A stretch of 64,000 nucleotides of DNA. It comes from Luzula sylvatica (Eukaryota; Streptophyta; Magnoliopsida; Poales; Juncaceae). The notes below the pieces were generated by a model, which saw only the letters and a list, made by a program, of their open reading frames with translations, searched no databases and was not told where the DNA came from. This document shows positions 21,560 to 34,050 of the stretch, piece by piece (within the stretch, counting starts at the first letter, position 1; each line of letters opens with the position of its first letter). The translations under genes and the position numbers were made by a program. The DNA is taken from the NCBI GenBank assembly GCA_946800325.1, contig OX326958.1, forward strand, positions 24,077,914 through 24,141,913, given 5' to 3'.

Positions 21560-22775
21560 GTAAGTAAGAAACACTTCTCTTCTTCACCAAGTTTTTTTTT
21601 TGTATTATTCAACTACATTTGGTGTATAAATTTGCACCTTCTCACAATGATTTTAATGCTTACGGAAATGAAATTGCAATATAATGAGTTTTGATTTTAC
21701 ATTTTCCACTATATATGTTTCTATTTTTGCCATTCAAATTAAGTGGGGTATGTTTGTTAATTATATATTTTTTAATTTGAGAACATTGGTTGGGTTTAAG
21801 CGGTTTTTGCGGTTTTAATTCTCGAATATTATTTAGAATCACATAATTTTGTTTGTTCTCATAAGTGATGATTCATATACTCTGCCAAATCATACTATTC
21901 TTGTAGTTTTATATGTCAAATTAATCTTTTTTCTTCTCATTTTATTTTGCTTGGCCAATGACCTTATGCAATGAAATCAAGAAACAAAAAAGTTACAAAC
22001 TTCATGATATTTACAAGATGGTACCAAGGGAATAAGTATCTACTAGCTTGTTTCAACTTCAAAATTCAAATGATTTTATTTGAAAAATGGTTATCATGAA
22101 GAAGACAATGAAGGGGTCCTTTTTTGGAATTTCAACACTGTTTGGCAAGCCTCCTGCATATTATTAATATACAGAATTATAGTTTCGTAAAAAAAAAAGT
22201 TTCAGAAAACACCGTGTTATTGGCAATATAAAATATGTTTGCCTTTCAGCAATAATGGAAAATTACAAGGGGTAATTTAAATTTTTTCTTATCATACTTT
22301 GTGGGTCCTTGTTATGCCAATGGGTCTATAAATCATACTTTGTGGGTTCAATCTTCGTTGGCATTAATGAATGGAAGATATACGAGTTTTTTCCATTTAT
22401 TATCAACAAAAAAAATGTATTTCTAGGAAAATAAATGGTGCATTTTGGAAGTTTTTACTAGGAAAAATGGCTGGATTTAGTGAACTTTGTTCTTTTTACC
22501 TTTTTACTCCTCACAAAGCTGCTATTTGTGTTTGTTCCTTGTTGAACCCTCAAGTAATTACTTGTCAACTTCTTTACAGCTTTAAATAAAGTAGTTACCA
22601 AAGAATATAGTTTGCATTACATTGGCTAAATAGTTAGTATTGTTCATATTAATCGACTCTCAATTGATTACGTTTTGGTAATTTGATCTTGTTTAATGAT
22701 ATATCAGCCAATAAAGTATAACCAATATTTTGTAATTAATTACAATTCTTTTTCTCTTTTCTTCAGTGCATGTAA

Positions 22776-24608
22776 ATGTATTCAGCGAATCAATTTAATC
22801 AAGTGGACGAAGTATATTTACAAGGCATTTCTCAACCAATTATGTCGATCAATCAAAGTGTCGATTATTATGATTCTGCTACCGGTTTGAATCCCTCTTT
22901 TTTCAAGTGATAATAGTTCGTTTATATTTTATGTACGACGGTAATTATCTTTTGCTTTTCAGATTTGGGTGCAAATGAGAATATAAACATGGCTAAAGGA
23001 TTTAAAGAAGGTAAAAGAAAAGGTGTTAGTCAAACCGGCACAAAACATTCAAATTCTCCAAGCAATCGACTTAAAGTAAGATATTATTTTCCTTAAATTA
23101 GCATATAATAATTACTATTGTAATACCAATAATTTTTTATTTTTCTTAACTCTCGTTTCTTTGATTTTTACTAAAATAGACCATTAATTGCCAACAAGAA
23201 ATCGAGGTGTCAAATGAAATCAACACTAATGTCGGGGACCAAGACGAAAAAAGGGATGAGAATGAAGAGAGTTATGTTCATGTGAGGGCAAAGAGGGGTC
23301 AAGCTACAAATAGCCACAGCCTCGCTGAAAGAGTAGTTCAACAATGAATCAATATTGGATTTATGCACAATAGCTCTTTAATTTCGTCTTAATTATGATA
23401 CCTATTTTTTTTGTATCTTTCACTTTTTTTGTAGGTGAGAAGAGAAAAGATTAGCGAAAGAATGAGACTTCTTCAAGACCTTGTACCGGGCTGTAATAAG
23501 GTAATATTATTTTGTCTTAAATTTTTTTCGGATGCGGCTTGTACATTGCAAAATCGGGAACAAATCATGTCAAATTCGAATGAACTATGTATCGATTCGT
23601 CTAATCATATTTATTTATATTTGAGTAACGAAAATTTGATTAAATCAATCTTGAGTTTTTATTTATAGATAACAGGAAAGGCGATGATGCTTGATGAGAT
23701 AATCAATTATGTGCAATCGTTACAACGCCAAGTTGAGGTATATCCCTTATTTATATATTTAGCAATTTTTAATAGTATTAGTAATATTGTTGTATTATTA
23801 TTTATTATGATGATTATACTTCTATATTAATAATTCATTATTACTGTTATTATGTTCATTTTATCCTTCTCTTCACTTCGTAGTTCCTCTCCATGAAGCT
23901 TTCGACTATTTGTCCGCAGATTAATTTCGACATTGAGCAGGTCTTTTCAAAACATGTAACCAATTTTAGTATATAATTTTCATAGAATTCAATTCACCAT
24001 AATTTTATAAAATATGGATTGACCAAAAAAAAGACACGGTACTAATTTAAGTGATTTTATCAATGCATACGGTTCGATTTACTTTCAAATTTTTGAGACC
24101 TAACTAATTTCATGCAGATGATTAGTTCAGAAAATGGGATTCCTCTCTACCTTGGATCGGTGCCGAGTTTAAGTAATATAAATTCCAACTTTTACGGACT
24201 AGCCCCTCAAGAAATATCGCAACATGAAAATTTGTTAAATATTCCAAACTCTAGCGAATTACAACATGGTGCAGTTCCTCATTTCCCGACAATTCCTCAG
24301 GTTGCCTTGAATTTCTTCTAAGAGTTCATAATTTTTTATAATTGTTTAATTTACACTATACCTTTTGATTTGTGTAGAAATTTTATTAAATTGATTATAT
24401 TATACATTTAGGCCACTGGAATTTGGGATGAAGAACTGCAGAATTTGTTTCACATGGGATTTGACCCTAATGCACAACAAAGCACCATAGATAATTCAGG
24501 TTCGACTTAAATCTTTTTTCATTTTTCGTTGCGTACATTTTGTCTAAATAAATTATCTAAATATTATGGGTTTATTTAAAAATTGCAGATCCAATGAAGG
24601 TGGAATAG
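22776..24608 (+). CDS. bHLH transcription factor (group XII, CIB/BEE/bHLH74-like)
   Basis: Nine exons, all GT-AG: 22776-22884, 22963-23075, 23180-23332, 23435-23500, 23669-23737, 23884-23940, 24118-24300, 24412-24499 and 24589-24608. They total 858 nt, or 285 residues. The basic helix-loop-helix spans exons 3-6: VRAKRGQATNSHSLAERVRR, with the H-E-R contact residues of E-box binders, then LQDLVPGCNK and MMLDEIINYVQSLQRQVEFL. The RGQATNSHSLAER lead-in and FLSMKL end are characteristic of plant subgroup XII (BEE, CIB, bHLH49/74). The N-terminus is short and lacks recognisable domains; the C-terminus contains DEELQNLFHMGF. ATG 22776 is the first in-frame ATG after the 5'UTR acceptor, with a stop just upstream. 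Members are nuclear regulators of growth, light and brassinosteroid responses. Orthologue not resolved. Confidence 0.9.
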
Positions 24609-25477
24609 AAAAACTGTGAAGCATTAATTATCACATTAAATTAAACTGAAGATTTCATGCAAGAATGTACAGTTTTGGTGCCTAACTTCTACTTTTACAT
24701 CCATGTCCATTAAAATGTTTTAATTTGATTTCACTACCGGTGTGTACAGTGAGACCAAATTGAAATTGTTTGACACAGTCTGAACTCACAGTGATTTTAT
24801 TTTCAATTCTCATGTGTTTGCTGGATGATTAATTAGCTATTAATGCGGCTTTTGTTTTCGACAAATATACATGTCAATAAAACTAATTATCTACTTCATA
24901 GATTAAGCATTGGTAAGAATTTAATATAATAAATTGATTTTTAATTTTTCATTAAACCAATTGACGACTTGATATGGAAAATATATTAGTATAATTATAT
25001 ATTCATGCTAAATAAAATATATTGTAGATTGAGTAGGATTTTCACGGCTATATAAGTTCCGTCGAAACTAAGGTATTATTAAATCGCCATCTCCATATCT
25101 TTTCAAGGCCGTATGTTATCTTTATCTACGAATTACACGAAAAAAAGTCCGAGAATCTGATTTAGTCTCGAAAATGAAATTTCGTGGAACCGAATACCAA
25201 ATGTTTTATAACCCGAATGACTTGAGAACTGAAAAACCTGAAAACCGAAATGTCACGAAACTCGAATGTCTCGAAAACCGAACGAATCACAATCTGAATA
25301 ACCCGATTAACCCGAAAACTAAAATGATTCGAGCCCAAAATAACATATTTCTTTATCTTTCATGAATTAGATAAAGACATACAAAAAAATGGTATATTAT
25401 TGAAAATACTCAGCCCATACAATACAGGCCCAACATTATAACACATCTAAACATTTTCATTCTTTTTCTCCCCAAAA
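24609..25477. other. Spacer between bHLH and SHW1-like genes
   Basis: 3'UTR of the bHLH gene, then AT-rich DNA. A short stretch of repeated CCGAAxx words lies at 25190-25330. The last 100 bp form the 5' flank of the next gene. No other gene is seen. Confidence 0.5.
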
Positions 25478-27094
25478 ATGGCTTCTTCATGTTTTTCTCT
25501 CCCGACTCTTCCTCTTCGGTCCCGCTATCGGTCCTTCTCCGGCGTCCGACCCAACAGCCCACTTTCCTCCGCCGTGCGATCAATTCCCTGCACCAATCTC
25601 AAAGTTTTCTCTTCCAGGCGATCGCAATCGGATTCCATCTTATTCGCTTCTGATGGGTTCTCTTCTCCCATTAACTCCTCCAAATTTCGCCGAGAAGAAA
25701 CTGAGTATTACGATGAAGACGAGGAGGATGAAGAAGAAGAAGAAGAAGACGGAAGCTTGGATTTGCTCGTGAAATTCTTTCATAATGTTTTTAAGAAAGT
25801 TTCGAAAAGGGCGAGGAAAGCCGTTCGATCTGTTCTTCCCTCTTCTATCCCCACCAAATTGGTAATTCTTCATCATTGGTTTATTTGATTATCTGTTAAC
25901 ATTGGTAAATTCTTTTGATGTCGAAACTTAATTTTTTCTTAAGATGATTGGATGGAGAAATTTTTTGTTCTTTTAAACACAATTATACAAATTATTTGTT
26001 TATTTGAATAATATAACAATAATCATAATAATAATCATGACAATAGTCCTGTCTAGTTCGCGTTTACTAACGCTGGTCATTACCAATCATGACTAATTAG
26101 GCTGAAATATCGTGGTACCAGATGGTACCGGTGCTTAAGGAGTCGATCGAGCAAATTGAAATTTCAGGGGGCTTGATTTAGTATCGTACCATATTTGAGG
26201 GATCCAAAATGGACTTTTGCCTTAAATATAAAATTGGGATAGTTGCATTTGGTTTACTTTTTTTCGCGAATAAATAGAAAAGAAATATATTTAATGGCAT
26301 TCTCTTTGTTTAATTTTGAACTTACTTGTTTATTCGACCTCAAATTAAGTTAGAATTAAGCCTTGTTTGAACATGAGTTTTACTATTGTACATATTTGTG
26401 AATTATACTTTAATTTATATTTCTTTTCATGTTTTTTTAATTAGGTGAGGTTTTCGGTGAATGGGGCTTTAATACTTGCATTTCTTTGGATTCTAAAGGG
26501 TCTTCTTGAGGTATTATTATTTCTCCTGTTTTTCGCACAATTGAAGTTTAATTGTGTATGAATTTATATTCATTTAAAATTGGCGAAATTTCCTAAACCC
26601 CCTTATATTTTTGAAAATTAAGTTAGTCCCTATATTGTTTTTATTTGGACCAAAATGCCCCTCATCGAACAATTTTTCATAACTTATTTTGTGTATGAAA
26701 CTATCGAAAAATAATTTAAAATTGTTTTTTGTCATTTTATACATAATTTATAAATACCCAAAATGTCACATCATACATTATTTTAAAACGATGTATCAAA
26801 TTAAATTATTTTTTGACAATTTTATACACTAAATATATTAATTGTTCGAACAATACAGGGTTTTTGAAATATTTTGAAAAAGATTTTATAAAATTTCCCC
26901 TTATAATCATGTCCTAATTTCACATTTTCATATAGGTGGTGTGCACATTTGGAAGCATGGTATTTCTAAGTATTTTGTTAGTTAGAGGAATATGGTCTTG
27001 TATAACTTATATTCAAGAAAACCGATATTATTATATAAATCGAATCGATAATGATGAAGATGCCGCATGGAACGGCGTACAACCCGCATCATAA
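25478..27094 (+). CDS. Small plastid-type membrane protein, SHW1-like
   Basis: Three exons (25478-25861, 26445-26510, 26936-27094) give 202 residues. The first 55 residues are rich in Ser, Arg and Pro with almost no acid (MASSCFSLPTLPLRSRYRSF), like a chloroplast transit peptide. A very acidic run of Asp/Glu follows at about 76-91, then a basic segment (KKVSKRARKAVRSVLP). Two hydrophobic segments (GALILAFLWILKGLLEVVC and GSMVFLSILLVRGIWS) probably span a membrane. The layout and the motif SKRARKAVRSVLPSSIPTKL agree with what I remember of SHORT HYPOCOTYL IN WHITE LIGHT 1, a seedling light-response protein in Arabidopsis. The gene structure is firm; the name is moderate and rests on memory of one family. 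Confidence 0.8.
26591..26905. mobile_element. Foldback MITE in intron 2 of the SHW1-like gene
   Basis: TCGAACAATT (about 26666) and AATTGTTCGA (about 26845) anchor inverted arms that also pair GTGTATGAAACTATCGAAAA with TTTTGACAATTTTATACAC. The outer part (CCTAAACCCCCTTATATTTT...) resembles other C-run elements here. No exact TSD was found. Splice sites of the host intron are unaffected. Confidence 0.5.
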
Positions 27095-28499
27095 ATCTTT
27101 TTTGCATATTAGTCCCTGTTAGGGTCATCGAAGAATCCATATGTTAAATAAAATTGAGAGTTGTAAAATGAAAAGAGCACAAGTTTTACATCTTTTTGAA
27201 TATATATTTATTTTTTGGTGAAAATATGATGGTATAATTTGCAAATGAGAAGGAAGTGAGATTATTCTGTAATTAATATTAATTTTAACAATTTAGAATT
27301 TGTAGAATAAATTATTTGAAATGATGTACTATAAAGAAAATTGAACCGTTATGAATTAATTTTCTCACACGTTACATTGTAACAAAGATAATATATAGTT
27401 TGTAAGTTAATGAGTCCATAAAAAAAGGGATGCACGAGACACCATGTTTATGAAGTTTCCAGAAATATGGGCATCTGTTTTGTGTAAAAGCTTGCACAAT
27501 TCCTAGATAATTATTTATTTTTTTGAAAATTTAGTTTTATTTTTTTTAACATTAAAAATTCTAGATACAATATAGCATAGTATACATAAATTACTTCAAC
27601 TTTGATTTTCTGTACTTTTTAGTAGGTATGAAATAAAAAAAATAGTTATGATATATTTTTATATTTTTAAATGTAAGTGTGTTGGTTGTCTTTTAATTTT
27701 GAGTGAATATATAAACAAACTCAAGACCTAAGTTTTGCAAGTCCAAAAAAATACATGCAGCATCTATCATAAACAATGATAATCATTAATATAAATGCCA
27801 ACTAATTACATTCAATAGTTCATTAATTAGATGGGCCAGACGGGTCGGATTTAGTTAAGACTTGAATCCGCGTTTATTTTGGATCAGCTAATTTCAAACT
27901 AGAATTTGGTTTCGGTTTTCAATTTATTTTTTCAATATTGTTAAAATTGCATTTGACGAAGCAAATATAGTCTCATAATAGTATTTCTTTTTATCTTGGA
28001 TATATGAATCTAAAATATAAGTTGAGAAACACTGTTTTAGTCCCAGAATAATATACTCAACATTGATTAATGGGAAAAAAATTAGGTGGATCCTATTTCA
28101 TATTTACCTTTAAAATAATTTTGATATTATTTTTTGTGGATTATTTATGTGAGTGCAGCATTTTTTTGGCTCTAAATACATGACTATTATTCCTTGTATT
28201 TTCTTTCATTTATATATTATGTTAATCAAGGAATTAACAAATATATCATATTAGGCGTACTTTATTTGATATATCAATTTATAATTAATTAATATTAATT
28301 TTTAATTAAACATAATAGTAATTAATAATAAATAATTTCTATCAACAAATTAATAAACTATAATATGCATTAGTCAATTAATATAATTAATTAATAATAA
28401 TAAAATTATATCATAAGTTAATATGTATTATACTATTAGTTAATATATAACTAATATTATATATGCATTATTAATTAAACAAATTTGTTTAATTAAATT

Positions 28500-28504
<5 letters not shown>
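27095..28504. other. AT-rich spacer
   Basis: 3' flank of the SHW1-like gene, then about 1.3 kb of AT-rich sequence without open frames of note, ending in many ATTAATTAAT-type words before a (TA)n tract. Confidence 0.5.
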
Positions 28505-28594
<90 letters not shown>

Positions 28595-29132
28595 GCTAGG
28601 CTCAATGGCCAACACCCTTACTTTGCCCAACATTGGTCAACAACGCTTATTTCTCAAAATATATAAATCAAAATAAAATTTCAACCGTATAGATGTGATC
28701 AATATCATTTAGATATGTTGTAGAATAAATTTTGTATCATTTGTATTTTTCTATTTAACAACACAAATAACAAATTTTCACAACCGTCCAATCCGATAAA
28801 TTTTCGGATTTCCATGAAGAAAAACTCGAAACATTGTAAAAATTTATCCTAAGCCTATCTATATAATCTAAATTAAATCCATTGCAAAAAAATTGAATTT
28901 TAAAATTTATTTCATTATGAAACATGTCGTATATATTATTGACCGTTAATAATTGTATTTATCATGATGGATATGATATAATTTTTTGTTTTTCATGAAA
29001 TTGAATCTACAACATTCTCAAGTGATATTGATCACATCTATACTGTTGAAATTCAATTTTGATTTATATATTTTGAGAAATAAGCGTTGTTAGCCGCGTT
29101 GGCCAAGTAAGGGTGTTGACCATTGAGCCTAG

Positions 29133-29180
<48 letters not shown>
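28505..29180. repeat. (TA)n microsatellite split by an inserted element
   Basis: About 43 TA units (28505-28591) on the left and about 22 (29136-29180) on the right of the TIR element, suggesting one tract was the insertion target. Confidence 0.9.
28593..29135. mobile_element. 543-bp TIR element inside (TA)n
   Basis: Terminal inverted repeats of about 130 bp begin GGGCTAGGCTCAATGGCCA and continue through AACACCCTTACTT and AACGCTTATTTCTCAAAATA. The middle is AT-rich and non-coding. Both flanks are (TA)n. Confidence 0.85.
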
Positions 29181-29185
<5 letters not shown>

Positions 29186-29504
29186 AATGCAATATAATAA
29201 TAATATTATTAAAATAAAATGTTAATATAATACAATATAATATATGTACTGTGAATATAATATTAATTTTAGTAATTTGTACAAATTAATATATAATACG
29301 ATATATATCTAAAATAACAAAATTCATTTCTAATCACTTTTCACTTTTCGATTTCATTCACATCAAACAATAAATTTCATTTTCCACTATATATCATTAT
29401 ACCACAACAAACAACACACGTGAAAAATATAAATACTTCAAATACTTTTCAAATACAGGATTGACTCCTTTACACACATTTATTTTTCAAAATATTAGAT
29501 TTGT

Positions 29505-29575
29505 CGAGACTCGAACTTCTTACTTTTTTGAGATTTGAGTACACACCCAACCGTTTGAGCTAACAAGTTTCGTCC
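29505..29575 (-). mobile_element. tRNA-like sequence, SINE head or tRNA relic
   Basis: On the minus strand GTTAGCTCAAACGGTTGGGT resembles an A box and AGTTCGAGTCTC matches the polymerase III B-box consensus (GTTCGANTC), with tRNA-like spacing of about 35 nt. The flanks do not fold into a complete tRNA by eye, so I favour a SINE or decayed tRNA copy. Confidence 0.45.
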
Positions 29576-31149
29576 TCGTATTATTTTCTCGAAATAATTC
29601 GGAATCTCTCAAGGGTAATGATATTGACAGGAAATAATAATACTGAAAACATGAAAGAAAAATGCTACAATGCACGAAACCAACTCCTGAATTGTTACCG
29701 AAGAGTTTTTTAACATACATATCATATTTGGCCCAAAGGCCACGTGCACACAATATATATATAAATTCACTATTCGGGAATGGGTCAGTAAAAAAATTCG
29801 GGATTCCAAGACTTTTTGACATGAAATTTAAATTTAAAATAATAATTTTACTTTTAATTCATGTCAAATTTAATTAAAACTTTTTGTATCTAGTATTTAT
29901 TTTTTCTGTCAATATCACTATCCAAGTATCCATCTCTCAATATTTTTTACAATATTTTTGCATCAGATAGTCCCTTATTTGGAAAATTATTTCTAAATAT
30001 GAGTGAATGACCATTATCTTTTAAGATGGAAGGTATGATTGAATATCTATCTCGTATTTTCCTCCACCAACCACATGGCAATTTATTGCACAATTTATAT
30101 GGGGGTACACCAATTAATTGTGTGGTCAATAATTGGGGAAGTAATGCAAATCCTATTTTTTATGTGATAACATTTCATATTAATTAGACGGACTATACTT
30201 CTAATTTTAAATTAGAAGCAGAAAAGTTAGCTACTTAGCTTTGACTCGTGTCCTTACCTCGAAATATATAAAATATCAAATCTAAAATCAAGATTTAAGA
30301 TGAATATATGTGTTTTGTCACCAAAAAAAGAAGTCAGAAAATAAAATAGAAAACAATTAATTAGTAAACATTTATTATAAGTAAATAAAATAATAATTTG
30401 GAAAAATATGAAAAAATAATAATTCAAATTCAAAACCAATGGGAAGATTGCTTGGATTTAGAGGTCAAAATCAAGGAAAAGACCTTACTAATGTCTATCC
30501 ATCACATACATGCATCATGTGAAAAAAAACTCAAAATCCAAACAACACGACAAAACAATTGCATGTTTCTCTAATCTATAAACTTAATACCAAAGTTACC
30601 AACTTGCATTATAACTAGCACGAATTTTAATGCAATTATAAACATCCGATTCATTCATTACACAAATAAATTTCAAAGGAGATTTTTAAAAAAGTACACT
30701 TTATTTTTGAATATTTAAAAAGACCATCCGTTTCGTAACTACAGTCTACATTAAAAAAAAATTTAGAAATAAGTTTTCATTTTAATTTTTACTCAATTAC
30801 AAAGATTAAATTTAACATTTGACGATGTAATTTTTGAGACAAAAGTACTTTTTTTCGTATTGAATTTTTATAAAACCCCTCTTAATGTTTTTCATTGAGA
30901 ATAGAAGTATAATGAAAAGTTTTTTAGTTACAAGAGAAATATTAAATCATTTCCACGAAAACAAGATTCCATCTATTATGTAAGACTTATAAAAAATCTT
31001 TGATAATATTTCATGAAATTTTCTCACAAATATTTTGATAGCCAGAAGCTTCCCTACTAGATGGATCATGTGGATCCTCCAACTTTGAATACATCATCAT
31101 CATCATCATCCATAAAAAATAAACGATCAAATGAGTGAATATTTTGCAC
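29576..31149. other. AT-rich spacer
   Basis: No gene is supported. A short (CAT)n run lies at about 31092-31110. Confidence 0.5.
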
Positions 31150-31729
31150 ACGAGAAGAGCCTGAGACAAGGAGATCCCTTATCACCGTTGCTCTTTAACA
31201 TTGCAGTTGACGCATTACAAAGGGGCTATCACTAACATTGTCTCAATTTTGACTAATGCAGCAAGGTTAACGTCTATTCCGCTCCAATATGCAGATGACA
31301 CGGTCATCTTTGTTGAAACACACCCAAAAACCTGCGGATAATAATATAAACTCTTCGAAATATCAGGGATGAAAATGATCTGGAACAAAAATAGCTTCCT
31401 TCCTATTGCCATACCACAGGATTTGCACACCCATATCTAATACATCATTGGATGCAACAAGGATAAATTACCAATGAAATATTTAGGGTTCCCACTAACG
31501 ATAAATAAACCCGGAGGGCGTGATTTCCTATCCCTAATAGAAAAAATACGAACAAATGTCTCGGCGTGGCAAGTGAAACTATTATCATACGGAGGATGAT
31601 ACACGCTTGCACAATCGGTTCTATCAAGTATACCGACATACCTAATGCAAATTTTCGTTTTACCAAAATGGGTAACCAAACAAATCGAAAGAATTATCCG
31701 AGCTTTATTTTGGAAATGCTCTAATTGAT

Positions 31730-32795
31730 ACAATCCGACTAATGCTTTAATAATTGAAAGAAATACAGTTTTGGATCAACCGTAAAAGTGTACACAAGGA
31801 TAAACGAACGTACGCGTTCGTGGTCATAACTTTCAGTAGGAAATTCCAATTTGAATGGTTCAAATTGGGTTAGGTAGATAATGAGATTATCTAGAACCTT
31901 CATGTAAAAATATATTTCATGTGAATGAAGTATCAGTGTCGTTTCAATGAAATACCGAAATGGTGCAACAATATGACACACCGTTAGTAAAACTGTCATA
32001 ACTTTTGCATACGAACTCCAATTGGGCTGGGCCAAATTGGGTTGGAAAGATAATAAGATTATATACAACGTTCGTGAAGGTTGATTTTCTGTTAAAGGAA
32101 TTTAACAATTTCGTTTGGACAGAATACTGAAAGGGTTCATGCAGTTTTCTGTGTGAAAGGATGTATATTGGATATACATGTCTTTTGGCCCATCCTAATC
32201 CTATGTGATATAAATAGGATGTTTTTTCTCTCCTCTATTTAGATCATTCAGTCCAATTGATTCTATTTAGAGAATTGATCCAGATATAGAGAGTCATCTT
32301 TCTAAGAACGAAAGAGTGCGAAGAGAGAAAATCGAGAAAAAGAGTTTTTCTCGGTGTAGAAAATCGATCTAATCAAGCAAGTTCGCCGGTGCTTCGTCTA
32401 GGCAGTTGCATCCGCGACCGACATCTTCCGACTCAAGGTGGATACACGTAGAGGAGCGACACGTGTGGCTCTCCGATTGTGATCGAACCGGAGGAACAAG
32501 GAACGTCAACGAGAGTGAAAGGCTGTGGAAGCGTGTGGACGTGGGACGCACGAAGACAACCGGAGGCGTGTCAAGACAGTGGGAGACGTGTGGTATGGGA
32601 CGCACGAGCCAGTCACCAACGTGACACCGGAGAAGGAAAGGATGCGAGCGATCAACCCGTCGTGCGTGATCAATTTCACGCTGGTAATCGTCTATCCTAC
32701 TTTGCATCGTACCCTCGAAGTCATGGCGTGATCTTGAATTTTGGGAACCGTACCGGGCCTTCATATCCGCTGCGCTGGCTCGGGATCAGGTGAAA
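31730..32795. mobile_element. Unclassified insertion of about 1.06 kb in the LINE remnant
   Basis: This DNA replaces the few codons normally lying between FFWK and INWKRVCLPK, so it is an insertion (with some local loss). The left half is AT-rich. A TATA-like ATATAAATAGG at 32209-32219 is followed by a leader-like tract rich in GAGAG and AAATCGA. The last 400 bp are GC-rich and contain ACGCACGA and ACACGTG words. The layout resembles the U3-R-U5 of a plant LTR, but no TG...CA ends, TSD or primer site could be fixed. Confidence 0.45.
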
Positions 32796-32841
32796 TCCCT
32801 TCAATAATTTGGGAGAGAGTGTGCCTCCCCAAGAATATTGA

Positions 32842-32865
32842 GGGGGGGGGGGGGGGGGGGGGGGG
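32842..32865 (+). repeat. Poly(G) tract, 24 consecutive G
   Basis: A pure run of 24 G inside the LINE remnant, at the place where relatives encode a short Gly-Gly stretch (EHGGMGV). Confidence 0.95.
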
Positions 32866-33605
32866 TCTCGATCTCAAAAACCTTACAACACAAAATGAAA
32901 CTCTCATTCTGAAATGGTTATGGAAAATATATACCGAACAAAATTCACTATGGACACAATGGACCCAAAAACTATATGAAATTAATTATGCACAAGAATT
33001 AGAAAACTTCAAACCAACGAAACTATCTTTCTTTTTAAAGGACTTGTGTAAACTGATCCCCTTCTACATAATGTCCACTTCGAGTCATAATGGACCAAAT
33101 ATAAATGTCCAATGAAAATCGACATGAGACCATGGTTTTCCAAAATCAAGCACGTATGTGTCCTTAATTGATCCGGGAGAACGTATCTTGTGGATCAATA
33201 TGCTTTGAAAAGCCAACACACCGATTAAAACTAAAAAATTTCATGCGTCTAACTTTAAATGATCGGATCCTAACATGCGACATATTAAATCGTAAGGGAT
33301 GGATATGACCTTTTAGGTGTCCATGATGTAAAAATAACATGTAAAATACGGAACACATATTCATACAATGTGTTTATGCAAGACGAATTTGGAAAATATA
33401 CATGATTGTACCAACAACATGCTCACTCTAAATCAAAACCAAACCCTACTACAATTTTGGTGGAACAACAAGAGTAAGCTCCACAAGACACAAAGAATAG
33501 TGTGAGACACCATTCTCATTGCAATGACGTGGACGATCTGACTCAAACGGAATGGACGAATCTTTCGAGAAAAAACAAAAACGTCACATATTGCAACAAA
33601 ATCAA

Positions 33606-34021
33606 TGGAAACGACATTGGTTTGATCACGACATTGTTAGCCCAAATAAATACTAATTAGCAAAATAGTATACTTTTATTTTTATTATATTTTTAGTTAT
33701 TAAATGTAGTGGAATTTAATATGAAATGTAAAAACATACGGCGCCGTCAACGATTGCTTGTTGGGTACCGTTCAATTTTTTTTTTTAACATATACTAATT
33801 TGAAAAAAAAAAAATCTCCACGTCCTATTCATATAATTTTTATATTCTATTTATTATAAACTTTTCTTAAATAATTAACATCAAATAAAAATATAATGAT
33901 ATTAAATAACTAAACGCTAATAAAATAATTGCACTTATATTTTTTGGGCAGCAAGTTTTAAGGTGCTTTCTTTCCTTTATATATATTTTTCGTAAATACT
34001 CTCAAGGTACTTTAATCTTAA
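33606..34021. other. AT-rich spacer
   Basis: No gene or clear repeat, ending at a Helitron-like terminus. Confidence 0.45.
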
Positions 34022-34050
34022 CTAGCTTTATGCCCGCGCAATTGTGCGGG
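34022..34050 (-). mobile_element. Helitron 3' terminus
   Basis: Read on the minus strand: a hairpin CCCGCACAATTGCGCGGG, seven bases, then CTAG followed by T. A GC hairpin about ten bases before a terminal CTRR, with insertion next to T, is the classic Helitron 3' end. The element would extend towards higher coordinates; its 5' TC end could not be picked out, so the body length is unknown. The A-rich repeats at 34290-34375 (GATCAAAATGTAAA words) may be part of it. Confidence 0.55.

Larger units (their letters stand above)
31150..33605 (+). pseudogene. Degenerate LINE reverse transcriptase
   Basis: The plus strand encodes broken pieces in the order of the intact LINE fragment: SLRQGDPLSPLLFNIAVDAL (about 31158), LQYADDTVIF with the catalytic YADD (about 31285), MKYLGFPLTINKP (about 31470) and ERIIRALFWK (about 31690). 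After an unrelated insertion come IIWERVCLPKN (about 32805) and TLILKWLWKI (about 32900). Decayed zf-RVT-like sequence follows up to about 33600. Many stops and frameshifts separate the blocks. It is an older relative of the 10148-11763 copy, not a source of protein. Confidence 0.85.

Noticed and set aside
28593..29135. LTR retrotransposon
   Set aside because: The terminal repeats are inverted, not direct, and there is no primer site or coding region.
32369..32793. Overlapping frames of 68-131 residues on both strands
   Set aside because: They lie in the GC-rich tail of an insertion; open frames on both strands reflect composition.
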